In this document: piece after piece, positions 25,182-33,538 of the stretch | Layout: the number at the start of each line of letters is the position of its first letter | Numbering within the stretch: position 1 is the stretch's first letter | NCBI GenBank assembly: GCA_038318455.1 | Contig: JBBQCF010000001.1 | Span: forward strand, 1-53,411 | Direction of reading: 5' to 3' | DNA from: UBA12068 sp038318455 | GTDB taxonomy: Bacteria > Patescibacteriota > Minisyncoccia > Moranbacterales > GWC2-37-73 | Length of the DNA stretch: 53,411 nt | Notes under the pieces: generated by a model | Databases searched by the model: none | Told to the model about the DNA's origin: nothing | The model's input: only the letters and a program-made list of their open reading frames with translations | Made by a program: the position numbers and the translations under genes

Positions 25182-26198
25182 TCAGTTCCATTTCGACATC
25201 ATCGCACCAAGGTCTCTGGTATTTACAATATTATCTGAATTTAAATCAGAGTAATTTCCAGCGCCGACATGAAGCCAACTAGAAACAAGGGTTGTGAAAT
25301 TGGAGATGGAGAAAGTTGCAGGAATATTAACAATAGGTCCATTTCCATAGGAGTCAATATTGGGCGGCGTAGTGTTATATATAACCATATCATCAACATC
25401 AACATAAGCTGGGGCGCCATTGATCGGTGCTCTCATGTTACTAAGGAAGTTAAAGGTATCCCAAGGACCTCCAATAGCTCCTCCTTGTGCCTTCAGATCA
25501 CCATCAATCCAAATTCTTGATTTATTACTAGCTCTATCCAAATAAGCTTCAGCATAATGCCAAGAACCATCAGCGATACCATGATTTGTTGGAAATAAAT
25601 TTTTCCATCCCCAATTTAAATTTGAACCTACCGCATCCCCCACTCTTGCGGTTGAAATATTAGATCCACCTTGCACAATTCTGATTTCATTTCCTGAAGA
25701 TGGTCCGAAAACTTCCCAGCCATCATTATTTGAGCTACGAAAATATAGCCATTTGTGATATTGCGGTGACCAAGCAACACTATCGTAATCATAATCAAAT
25801 TTAAAACCATCTTGATAATGGATATAGAATCGCACCCAAATTTTATCAGTACCTGGGAAAACCACAGACACCGGAGAAGTTTCGATATTTTCCCCATCTC
25901 CATACCACATTCGATATCCATTGCCTCCTGCTCCATTGCCATAATTAGCAGCTGCTGTTACTTGAGATTTATTTCCTGCTGCAATAAAGGGAATGTCACC
26001 AGCTCCCCAGACGCCAAGATTATCACAAGTTGACATGGATGTTGGCTCAGAGCGTTCGGCACAATTAAAAGTAGTTTCCCATTTTCCATTGGTAAAACTA
26101 ATGTCTGCTCGTGAAACTTTAGTGCCAATCACAAAAATATTCAACACAAAAAATACTATACAAATTCTTATTAATTTTATATTTTGTATTTTTCGCAT
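25182..26198 (-). CDS. Secreted jelly-roll-like protein with dockerin-like tag (array member 3)
   Basis: 338 aa. Signal peptide MRKIQNIKLI...VSRA (about 1-31), almost the same start as member 4. Body: KIWVRFYIHYQDGFKF, SWHYAEAYLDRASNKSRIWIDG and VDVDDMVIYNTTPPNIDSYGN. The last segment is encoded by DNA nearly identical to member 4 over about 45 bp. C-terminal tag NFTTLVSSWL plus DLNSDNIVNTRD (318-329) and LGAMMSKW. Confidence 0.75.
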   Translation of the reverse strand: MRKIQNIKLIRICIVFFVLNIFVIGTKVSRADISFTNGKWETTFNCAERSEPTSMSTCDNLGVWGAGDIPFIAAGNKSQVTAAANYGNGAGGNGYRMWYGDGENIETSPVSVVFPGTDKIWVRFYIHYQDGFKFDYDYDSVAWSPQYHKWLYFRSSNNDGWEVFGPSSGNEIRIVQGGSNISTARVGDAVGSNLNWGWKNLFPTNHGIADGSWHYAEAYLDRASNKSRIWIDGDLKAQGGAIGGPWDTFNFLSNMRAPINGAPAYVDVDDMVIYNTTPPNIDSYGNGPIVNIPATFSISNFTTLVSSWLHVGAGNYSDLNSDNIVNTRDLGAMMSKWN

Positions 26199-26239
26199 TT
26201 CACATTATGAACCTTACGAACTTGAAAATTTATGAACTT

Positions 26240-27289
26240 CTATTCCCACTTACTCATCATTATCCCCAGATCTTTTGTGTTAATTATACCATCAATATTG
26301 ATATCACTAGCATTGCCAGATCCAAGATGAAGCCAATTTGAAATTAAGGTTGTAAAGTTGGAGATTGAATAGGTTATTGAAGAAGCTATAATTGGACCAA
26401 TAAAAGGATTTCCATAGGAGTCAATATTGGGCGGCGTAGTGTTATATATAACCATGTCGTCATAAAAAACATTTGGGAAAACATTTGGCACCATAAAAGA
26501 TTGATTAGAACTAAAATATAATTTTTCCCATCCATTTTTTGATGATAAAGATCCATGTGAATAATTTACAGTCTCTGAGAAAATCCTCAACTCTCCATCA
26601 ATCCATAATTTACCAATGCCATCAGAAGCTGCATTATAAGAGCTTATTCCATATGTATCCATTTTTAAATGCATTTCATAGGAGTGCCACAAACCATCTC
26701 CATGAATATGTCCTCCCATGTGTTCTGACCAAGAATAATTATTTATTGCCAATGTATTATTGCATCGCTCTGTACAATCACCCTGGCAAACAAATCTGAA
26801 TTGATTTCCTCCAGATTCTGGTTCTAAAATTGTTTGCACAGTATCTCCTCCCGCAGTTAAAAATATTATTTTTTCCCATCCATAAGAAAGCATATCCCAA
26901 TCTATAGGATGTAGCATATACCATCGAATCCATAATTCTTTTTGTGGTGAGGGAAATATAACACCAACTTGAGCAGATGATATATTTGTCCCGGGAGCAT
27001 CCACAAAGGAAATACCGCCGCCGCCCAATCCATCGGGATTGTTTGCCCTAACATTTATTTTAGTTTTATATTCAATTTCAACAGGCATTTCTGCTGAAGC
27101 ATCTAATATTTTTGTAAGATTATCACAACTCAAAGTATCAGGATCAATCCAATCAGCACAATCAAATGTCGTCTCCCACTTTCCATTTGTAAAAGTTACT
27201 GCAGCATTTGCACTTTGAACTCCAAAAAAACTTAGCAAAAAAATTGTTAAAAATATTTTTATTAATTTTATATTTTGTATTTTTCGCAT
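26240..27289 (-). CDS. Secreted jelly-roll-like protein with dockerin-like tag (array member 4)
   Basis: 349 aa. Signal peptide ending SANA (about 1-29). Body: ELWIRWYMLHPIDW, GLWHSYEMHLKMD, GKLWIDGELRI and YDDMVIYNTTPPNIDSYGN; several Cys pairs (CADW, CDNL, CQGDC, CNN) suggest disulfides outside the cell. C-terminal tag NFTTLISNWL plus DINIDGIINTKD (329-340) and LGIMMSKW. First gene of the array; flanked by direct repeats of about 85 bp (see findings). Confidence 0.75.
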   Translation of the reverse strand: MRKIQNIKLIKIFLTIFLLSFFGVQSANAAVTFTNGKWETTFDCADWIDPDTLSCDNLTKILDASAEMPVEIEYKTKINVRANNPDGLGGGGISFVDAPGTNISSAQVGVIFPSPQKELWIRWYMLHPIDWDMLSYGWEKIIFLTAGGDTVQTILEPESGGNQFRFVCQGDCTERCNNTLAINNYSWSEHMGGHIHGDGLWHSYEMHLKMDTYGISSYNAASDGIGKLWIDGELRIFSETVNYSHGSLSSKNGWEKLYFSSNQSFMVPNVFPNVFYDDMVIYNTTPPNIDSYGNPFIGPIIASSITYSISNFTTLISNWLHLGSGNASDINIDGIINTKDLGIMMSKWE

Positions 27290-27355
27290 TTCACCCTATG
27301 AACCTTACGAACTTGAAACTTTATGAACTTCTATTCCCACTTACTCATCATGAAG
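27290..27355 (-). repeat. Remnant junction at the upstream end of the array
   Basis: 27265-27352 repeats 26175-26262: signal-peptide codons, spacer with cttacgaacttgaaa, and then the last codons and stop of a tag (MMSKWE). No gene is attached to this second tag end, so it is the 3' tip of a lost paralogue. Confidence 0.75.
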
Positions 27356-27365
27356 CTTAAACCCA

Positions 27366-28466
27366 TTATTCAATAATGGTTCCACCGCCAAGCACTTCAT
27401 TGTCATCTGCATAAAAAACTGCTGATTGCCCCGGTGTGATTGCTTTTTGCCTCTCTTTAAATTCTACTTCATACAAAATCTTCGTTGCACTTGTTGCTTG
27501 TTTTTTTATTATACCACGCACCAATGGATGCCGATACCGAATTTTCACATTAACTTCCAACGGTAATTTTGGCTCCGCAACAATCCAATTCTTAAGTTCA
27601 ATTAACATGGTTTTCTTGAAAATTTCATCATCATTTTCATCATTAGTCACAATCAAACAATTATTTTCAAAATCACGTCTGACCACAAAATACGGCCCAT
27701 TGCCACCAATATTGATTCCCTTGCGTTGTCCGATTGTATAGAGCTCCAGACCATCATGCATGCCAATTTTCGCGCCAGCCGTGGTGATAATATCGCCCGG
27801 TGACAAAGTCAGATTACGTTTAATGAATTTGGTGGGGGTTTTTTCGGGTGTGAAACAAAGTCCTTGCGAATCCTCTTTATCAAAAACTGGAAGTTTTATT
27901 TTTTGGGCAATTTTTCTAATTTCTGGTTTTTTGTATGTTCCAACGGGAAACAAAATTCTTGACAATTGATTTTGTGAAAGAGAATACAAAAAATATGTCT
28001 GATCTTTTTCTTCATCAGTTGAGGTGTAGAGATGAAATTTTCCATCAATTTTTTTCACTTCTGCATAATGACCAGTTGCCACAAAGTCTGCATCCATTTC
28101 CAGCATTTTTTTGAACAAAAAATTAAATTTAATTCTTTCATTGCAAACCACGCAAGGATTTGGTGTGCGACCATTTTTTGTTTCTTCCAAAAAATAATCC
28201 ACCACTTCTTTTTTGAATTCCTTGGCAGCATTAGCCGTATAAAGTGGAATATCCAAGATTTGAGCCACTTTGCGCGCATCTTGTTGCGACTCCACGGAGC
28301 AACATTTATTCTCACGAAGTTCATCTTGCCCTGGCTCTTTCCAGAAATGCATAAAAACCCCCACAACGTCATAGCCTTGCTCTTTGAGAAGTGCAGCTGC
28401 CACCGAAGAATCAACTCCCGCGCTCATCCCCACAATTACACGTTTTTTAGCCTTTTTTTCTTTCAT
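27366..28466 (-). CDS. mnmA: tRNA-specific 2-thiouridylase MnmA
   Basis: Makes 2-thiouridine at wobble U34 of Glu, Gln and Lys tRNAs. 366 aa. PP-loop GMSAGVDSS at 13-21, the catalytic Cys in NPCVVCNERIKF (near 105), the second in DSQGLCF (near 205), YTIGQRKG and the C-terminal beta barrel ending AVFYADDNEVLGGGTI. ATG 28466 has GGAG five bases upstream; a GTG two codons earlier is less likely. One of few housekeeping genes here with an SD. Confidence 0.98.
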   Translation of the reverse strand: MKEKKAKKRVIVGMSAGVDSSVAAALLKEQGYDVVGVFMHFWKEPGQDELRENKCCSVESQQDARKVAQILDIPLYTANAAKEFKKEVVDYFLEETKNGRTPNPCVVCNERIKFNFLFKKMLEMDADFVATGHYAEVKKIDGKFHLYTSTDEEKDQTYFLYSLSQNQLSRILFPVGTYKKPEIRKIAQKIKLPVFDKEDSQGLCFTPEKTPTKFIKRNLTLSPGDIITTAGAKIGMHDGLELYTIGQRKGINIGGNGPYFVVRRDFENNCLIVTNDENDDEIFKKTMLIELKNWIVAEPKLPLEVNVKIRYRHPLVRGIIKKQATSATKILYEVEFKERQKAITPGQSAVFYADDNEVLGGGTIIE

Positions 28467-28475
28467 ATACACTCC

Positions 28476-28504
28476 ATTATATGGCTATTTTCTCATTTTG
28501 TAAA
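28476..28504 (-). promoter_or_regulatory. Promoter of mnmA
   Basis: Minus strand TTTACA (28504-28499), 17 nt, TATAAT (28481-28476). The leader is only about 5-10 nt and the SD lies directly behind the -10. Confidence 0.7.
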
Positions 28505-28511
28505 CAAAAAA

Positions 28512-28766
28512 TCAGCAAATTAGAGCATTTAAAATTAAAGCTTGTTTTTCTTTTTTTGTTAATTTTTTAATCCTATTTTCCTCTTTCGAAGCCAAAGAGC
28601 GGTTTTTGAATTTTTCAGAATATACCAAAACAACTGGCCGACGACCAGCAGTATATTTTGCTCCCAAAACTGAATTATTGTGCTCATCGACTCGCCTTTC
28701 CAAATCAGTTGTGATGCCAGTATAAAAAGTTTCGTCGACGCATTTTAAAATGTATACCTGCCACAT
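28512..28766 (-). CDS. GIY-YIG nuclease domain protein (UPF0213-like)
   Basis: 84 aa, the whole length being one GIY-YIG domain: VYILKCVDETFYTGIT (GIY...YIG equivalents), the Arg in LERRVDEHN, KYTAGRRPVVLVYSE, and Glu in KEENRIKKL. Small stand-alone members of this family are frequent in CPR; their DNA substrate is unknown. No SD. Confidence 0.93.
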   Translation of the reverse strand: MWQVYILKCVDETFYTGITTDLERRVDEHNNSVLGAKYTAGRRPVVLVYSEKFKNRSLASKEENRIKKLTKKEKQALILNALIC

Positions 28767-28802
28767 AATTTTATTTTATAACTCTCATAAATTTATCTCT
28801 GT

Positions 28803-28903
28803 GTCATTCCCAACTTGCCGCGCCCACCTTGGGAGGAATTGGGAATCCAGTCTTTAGTCCCACTAGTGGCAAACTCCTGGATTCCCGTTTTCACGGGAAT
28901 GAC
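28803..28903. repeat. dRS3-like palindromic repeat
   Basis: 28881-28900 is ATTCCC-N8-GGGAAT, and GTCATTCCC at 28803 pairs with GGGAATGAC ending at 28903. GGAATCCAG (28842-28850) pairs with CTGGATTCC (28877-28885). This nested palindrome resembles the widespread ATTCCC/GGGAAT intergenic repeats (dRS3 of Neisseria and relatives). Confidence 0.85.
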
Positions 28904-28950
28904 AAATTTCCGCATCTACCTAGCAAGCTAAAAAACTAATCTCTAACAAG

Positions 28951-30267
28951 CTAATTTTCGCATCTTTCCAAAAACTCTCTTTGCATTCTTTTCTTTTTAA
29001 TCACTCCCAATTTTGCAACCTTGCCAACGCTGTCAACTGACAAATCTTTCAATACTTTATCAAATTCATACACACGAGGATTCACTTCCAGCGCGATGTC
29101 ATTAATTCCTAAAAGTTTAATGCCATCAAGAGTTCTAACTCGCGAAAGAGCCACATAGCCCATGCCATATTCAAAAGATTTGGAAAGATCCATTTCGACC
29201 ATATCCAAAGTCATCCCTTGGCTTTTGTGAATCGTGATTGCCCAAGCCAAACGGAGCGGAACTTGCGAAATTGAAGCAAGTGATTTTTCATCTTCTTCGA
29301 TTGACCATTTTTCTGGCGTCGCCACAATTGTTCGCCCAGCCAATGTTTTCACAATAGGCATTCCACCCAAATCAAAACCTGTCACTTTCCCTAGTGTTCC
29401 ATTAACATATCCTCTTTCAAAATTATTTTTCACAAACATCACCACTGCACCTTCTTTGAGAATTAATTTTTCAGGCGCCAGACATCCTTTCATGATCGAA
29501 GCCGCCACAAATTCATTGCCAGCAGTTTTCATGAGGAATGTTTTACTTTCTTCTTTTATTTTTGCCAATTCCAAATTGTTGATCACATCGACATTAACAT
29601 TATGCGTGTAAAGTTTTGTCGGTGTTATATCTTTCTTGATAGATTTATTTTGTCGAGAACAAATGAGGTCAACGGTTTCTTCACTGCAAGAACGCGCGCG
29701 GATATCATTAAGAATTTTGAGCATTTGCTTGTCTTCTTGTCTATGCTGTTCTTCCAAATAACAAACCGTAGGATTCATCTCCTCCCAAGCTGCTGATTCA
29801 ACAACAAAATGTGCTTCTTGACCATATTTCGTCACTGGTGGAAGTTGAAAAAAATCTCCACACAAGATAACCTGAAGCCCACCAAACGGAGAAAATGGCT
29901 CTTTGAATTTTTTGCAAATGGTGTTCACGATATCCAATTGATGAGCATGCAGCATTGAAACTTCATCAATAATTAAAACTTTCACACTATCAAATCTGTT
30001 TTTATGATAATGTCTTTTTTTAAGCTTGGTATAATCATCTTCAGTAAAAGTGTCTCCAATTCCCATGCCTGACCAAGAATGAATAGTCTGACCATTCATA
30101 TGAGTGGCAGCGATTCCAGTAGAGGCAGTTATAGCAACTCCTATACTATTCTTTTTAAGATAATCAATATATTGCTTGAGCAGATATGTCTTACCAGAGC
30201 CAGCAGCGCCAGTGAGAAAAACATTGTGTCCAAGTTTCAGAATATCGAGTGCAGTTTTCTGTTTCAT
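28951..30267 (-). CDS. Pif1-like superfamily 1 DNA helicase
   Basis: 438 aa. Walker A GAAGSGKTYLL (20-30), ASTGIAATHMNGQTIHSWSG, Walker B LIIDEVSML (about 98-106), GGLQVILCGDFFQLPPV and a C-terminal AITIHKSQGMTLD and YVALSRVRTLDGI. These match Pif1/RecD2-type helicases, which move 5'-3' and help at G-quadruplexes or recombination intermediates. Common in CPR as a single-domain protein. No SD; ATG in an AT-rich leader. Confidence 0.93.
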   Translation of the reverse strand: MKQKTALDILKLGHNVFLTGAAGSGKTYLLKQYIDYLKKNSIGVAITASTGIAATHMNGQTIHSWSGMGIGDTFTEDDYTKLKKRHYHKNRFDSVKVLIIDEVSMLHAHQLDIVNTICKKFKEPFSPFGGLQVILCGDFFQLPPVTKYGQEAHFVVESAAWEEMNPTVCYLEEQHRQEDKQMLKILNDIRARSCSEETVDLICSRQNKSIKKDITPTKLYTHNVNVDVINNLELAKIKEESKTFLMKTAGNEFVAASIMKGCLAPEKLILKEGAVVMFVKNNFERGYVNGTLGKVTGFDLGGMPIVKTLAGRTIVATPEKWSIEEDEKSLASISQVPLRLAWAITIHKSQGMTLDMVEMDLSKSFEYGMGYVALSRVRTLDGIKLLGINDIALEVNPRVYEFDKVLKDLSVDSVGKVAKLGVIKKKRMQREFLERCEN

Positions 30268-30338
30268 TATTTTTATATCTTACATCGCCAAAATGAAGCT
30301 ATTTTTTATTATAATTCCAATATCTATAATACATTAAT

Positions 30339-30373
30339 AAAAGCCTTTGGGAAATTCTTCCCAAAGGCTTTTT
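30339..30373 (-). terminator. Terminator of the 30384 gene
   Basis: Perfect 15-bp stem AAAAGCCTTTGGGAA/TTCCCAAAGGCTTTT, 4-nt loop; a short T run on either strand. Confidence 0.82.
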
Positions 30374-30383
30374 GACTCTAGCG

Positions 30384-30674
30384 TTATTCATCGTCATATC
30401 TGCAAAATTCATGGTCCATTTCGTCTGTCAAATCATCTTCCGTTTCCGTATTGGGAAACATGCTGCAACCCGGCGTCATCTGGCATTCACTATGAAGCTC
30501 TGCCTGAAACTCGGGGTTGATGTTTTCAGCGATAAAATCATACATCGCAATTTTTCCAGACCCATCCATCATGTCGGGATCAAAATCAATGCCCCTAGTG
30601 ATACACTTGCGAACAATGTATTCGAAAAGCTCGCTTTCACTCATTTCCAAAATATCATCCAAATCAATAGCCAT
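30384..30674 (-). CDS. Small acidic protein of unknown function
   Basis: 96 aa from ATG 30674, which follows AAAGGAG by about eight bases; the longer reading overlaps the upstream gene and is rejected. Very acidic (many Asp/Glu), with two Cys in ECQMTPGC and one near the end. No family recognised. It lies 31 bp after the 30706 gene, so both are probably one operon ended by a strong hairpin. Confidence 0.68.
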   Translation of the reverse strand: MAIDLDDILEMSESELFEYIVRKCITRGIDFDPDMMDGSGKIAMYDFIAENINPEFQAELHSECQMTPGCSMFPNTETEDDLTDEMDHEFCRYDDE

Positions 30675-30705
30675 GAGTCCTACTCCTTTTTCACGATTTT
30701 TTTTG

Positions 30706-31149
30706 TCACATGAACAATAGTGGTACATCTGAAACAAAATCTGCGCTTCGCGAATGGCAATAATCCTTTTCCGTCATCAATTCACGAGCGTTTTCAAGCT
30801 CTACCCTGATTGCATCTTTGTAATAAATGTTTGCAAAAACATTTACATAAATTTCCTTGTTGGGGAAAAGTTTTAAATATTCAAGAAATTTTACTTCGTA
30901 TTCACCTGCCGATTCAGAGACGAATATATTGCAACTCATGGCCTTAGTCATATTGTTAATGAAATTTTTTTGGATATAGTTTTCAGCTCGCATCCTTTCC
31001 TTATTATCAAGATGATTAAGCGCGATATAAACCTTACAATAATCTCCATTTTCCATGCTTCTTATTGCTCTGTTCAGATTTATAAAGGTTAAATTATCAA
31101 TTGCAAAAAAAAGACCCGCCCTAGCAAAGACAAACGCAATTTTTTTCAT
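30706..31149 (-). CDS. Small protein of unknown function
   Basis: 147 aa. AAAGGGGGACT before ATG fixes the start. The first 20 residues are mildly hydrophobic (KIAFVFARAGLFFAIDNLTF) but not a typical signal peptide. The rest has alternating helices and strands with a VYIALNHLDNKERMRAENYI segment. TGA stop. No family recognised. First gene of a probable operon with 30384. Confidence 0.66.
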   Translation of the reverse strand: MKKIAFVFARAGLFFAIDNLTFINLNRAIRSMENGDYCKVYIALNHLDNKERMRAENYIQKNFINNMTKAMSCNIFVSESAGEYEVKFLEYLKLFPNKEIYVNVFANIYYKDAIRVELENARELMTEKDYCHSRSADFVSDVPLLFM

Positions 31150-31235
31150 TTTTCAGTCCCCCTTTTTTTGGTGTGATATTAAATAAATATTAACTTTTGA
31201 AAAAACAATTAAATATTATTATACACCAACATCGC

Positions 31236-31270
31236 AAAAAAAGCAAGGCTTTGAGAGTCTTGCTTTTTTT
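31236..31270 (-). terminator. Terminator of the TraG-like ATPase gene
   Basis: 12-bp stem AAAAAAAGCAAG/CTTGCTTTTTTT, T run on the minus strand, 10 bp past the stop. Confidence 0.85.
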
Positions 31271-31279
31271 CCCTTGATT

Positions 31280-33421
31280 TTACTGCTTGCTCTCGTCAAT
31301 CATCTTTCTGACTTCATCCAAATTCACTTGTGGCCTTGTTCTTTGTGGTTTAAATTGCTTTGGTGCAATATATTGCATTTGCGAAAGTGACATTGGACGA
31401 TCTTTGGAAATATATGCTTTGTGCTCAATTTTTCTTTCTATCGGTTGCACTGCTTGAGTTGTCTTGGTTTTATATTTTGGAATTTCTTGCATCATTTTTA
31501 TTGGTGCAGATTGAGCTGGAGCTGATTGCTCTCTAGTTTCTTCTTGTTGTCTTTGAATTTTCTTTTCTTGATTAAGTTTTTCCTTAGCATTCATGCGTTG
31601 ATATTCCTTGAGACAATCCTTGCAAAATGTTGGCCTTTTTCCGTCTGGTGCAAATGGAATTTGAATTTCTTCAGCGCACATGTCGCAGATTGCATCAAAT
31701 TTTGGCCTTTCATCGGCAGGTTTTACATAATAATCTGGATTTTCTTCTGGCATTGGCTCTGCTTGAACTTGGGGCTCTATTATTTCTACTACAAATTTTT
31801 CAGTAACCTCTAGAGCTGGAGCAAGATCAGTCTCGCGTCTTTGTGGCACTTGGCTTGGAACAATTTGAGGTTGAATTTCAGCAGTTTTCCCATGCACTCC
31901 TTGCTCATCGTGAGAAGCCTGGAGTGCTTTGTCTTGGACTGGCTGTTTGGTCACATTTCGAGTATCAGGGGCAACAGATGGCCTTGGAGCGCTTGTAGGA
32001 GCATTTGACGGTGAATATTGTCCTGCTGGAGTAGATTGCTGAATATTTGGTCGTGTTGGAGCAAAGTTGCGACTAGCAGGATTTGGAATTGTTTGATGCT
32101 CTGGAGCCTTGTTGACGGTAGTAAAACCAGCAGCTGGCATCACCCCTGCCCAGCGAGAAATTTTATCCTCAACTTCCTCTTTGCTTGAAGCATAGCGCTC
32201 GCGAGAAGATGCGATAATTTTTTCTTCATTACTTTCAGTGTCTCCAATGTAAACTGGTGGCAAAACTTTAGCAGAAAAAGCGTCCCCCGCAATTCCATCA
32301 ATCATCAATTTCAAATAAATATTATATTTTGGCAAATTGACAATATCATTTTGCACAAATACTGGCATGAATTCTTTTTCCAAAAATTCAGCATCCATCG
32401 CACCCACGCGAAAAGAGATGATAGTTCCAGCGTTACCAAAAATAGCATCGCGAACTTTTTCATCAATTTGGGTGATATATTGATTTGCCAAAATCAAATT
32501 CAAACGATATTTTCGAGCTTCCGACAAAATGTTAGCAAAAGATTCTGTGGCAAAGTTTTGAAATTCATCAACGTATAAATAAAAATCCTTACGATCTTCT
32601 TCTGGGATATCCACGCGACCCATAGCAGCGAGCTGAATTTTGGTGATCATCATCGCTCCAAGCAGCGCACCATTGTCCTCGCCAATTCGTCCCTTAGAAA
32701 GATTAATGATCAAAATCTTATTTGTGTCCATCGCATTTCTGATGTCAAAAGACGATGTTGTTTGACCAACAATATTTCGAATAAGTGAACTGGAAAGAAA
32801 TTGCCCGACCTTGTTTTGAATCGGAGACACCACTTCTTGGAGGACTTTGTCACTCCATTTCGGAAATTCATCCACCCAAAACTGCCTAATCACAGGATCA
32901 GTTATCTTTTCCACCACTCTTTCGCGATATTTCTTATCAACCAAGATCCTAGTCACGCCAAGCAAAGTACTGCCAGGGTATTCAAGCAAGGCCAAAATAG
33001 CATTACGCAAAATATATTCAAGTCGTGGTCCCCAAGAATCAGCCCAAATCTTTTTAAAAACTCCAATGAGGCCAGAGGCCACCAAATGACGATAATCAGG
33101 ATCAACAGATTCCATAACATTAAAAGCCAAAGGAAAATTTTGATCAGCTGGGTTTAGATAGATAACATCATTAATGCGACTTGCCGGAATAGCTTTTAGC
33201 AATTTTTCTGCCGTGTCACCATGCGGATCAATATAACAAACGCCGTGACCATTTCTAATATCCTGCACCACCAGATTTTCCAGCAGGTTTGTCTTTCCCA
33301 TACCAGTCTTTCCGATAATATACATATGCCGAGTTCTGTCATCAGTTTTTATTCCGAAAACTCGTTCTTGATTTCTGAAAGTTGTTTTTGCAAAAAATGC
33401 AATTTCATTATTTTGTGCCAT
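31280..33421 (-). CDS. TraG/VirD4-like DNA-translocase ATPase with C-terminal zinc motif
   Basis: 713 aa. Walker A GKTGMGKT at 37-44, a YIDPHGDTAE motif, and Walker B YLYVDEFQNF near residue 290 followed by SEARKYRLNLILANQY, all typical of type IV coupling proteins and relatives. A Pro/Gln/Thr-rich linker (about 430-570) leads to a zinc-finger-like CDMC...FCKDC pair (about 585-610), then a Lys/Gln-rich tail. No membrane helices; the next gene upstream (33539) supplies one. No relaxase or mating-pair genes are nearby. No SD. Confidence 0.88.
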   Translation of the reverse strand: MAQNNEIAFFAKTTFRNQERVFGIKTDDRTRHMYIIGKTGMGKTNLLENLVVQDIRNGHGVCYIDPHGDTAEKLLKAIPASRINDVIYLNPADQNFPLAFNVMESVDPDYRHLVASGLIGVFKKIWADSWGPRLEYILRNAILALLEYPGSTLLGVTRILVDKKYRERVVEKITDPVIRQFWVDEFPKWSDKVLQEVVSPIQNKVGQFLSSSLIRNIVGQTTSSFDIRNAMDTNKILIINLSKGRIGEDNGALLGAMMITKIQLAAMGRVDIPEEDRKDFYLYVDEFQNFATESFANILSEARKYRLNLILANQYITQIDEKVRDAIFGNAGTIISFRVGAMDAEFLEKEFMPVFVQNDIVNLPKYNIYLKLMIDGIAGDAFSAKVLPPVYIGDTESNEEKIIASSRERYASSKEEVEDKISRWAGVMPAAGFTTVNKAPEHQTIPNPASRNFAPTRPNIQQSTPAGQYSPSNAPTSAPRPSVAPDTRNVTKQPVQDKALQASHDEQGVHGKTAEIQPQIVPSQVPQRRETDLAPALEVTEKFVVEIIEPQVQAEPMPEENPDYYVKPADERPKFDAICDMCAEEIQIPFAPDGKRPTFCKDCLKEYQRMNAKEKLNQEKKIQRQQEETREQSAPAQSAPIKMMQEIPKYKTKTTQAVQPIERKIEHKAYISKDRPMSLSQMQYIAPKQFKPQRTRPQVNLDEVRKMIDESKQ

Positions 33422-33538
33422 ATTTTTAATGACCGTATTTTCTGCGCTCGCTTCGCTTGAAAATAACTAGCGTTGTAGTTAATTCTTATTTTATTTATTG
33501 CTTACTGAATATTTAATTTTGTATATTGTTTATTGAAA

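Noticed and set aside
21922..31149. Recoded UGA (as in Gracilibacteria/SR1)
   Set aside because: TGA is used as a stop (21922, 30706 genes) and does not appear inside conserved proteins such as SecA, DnaK or PheT.
33430..33480. Further palindromic element upstream of the TraG-like gene
   Set aside because: Only a 7-bp stem TATTTTC/GAAAATA with a loop of about 16 nt; too weak to separate from chance in AT-rich DNA.
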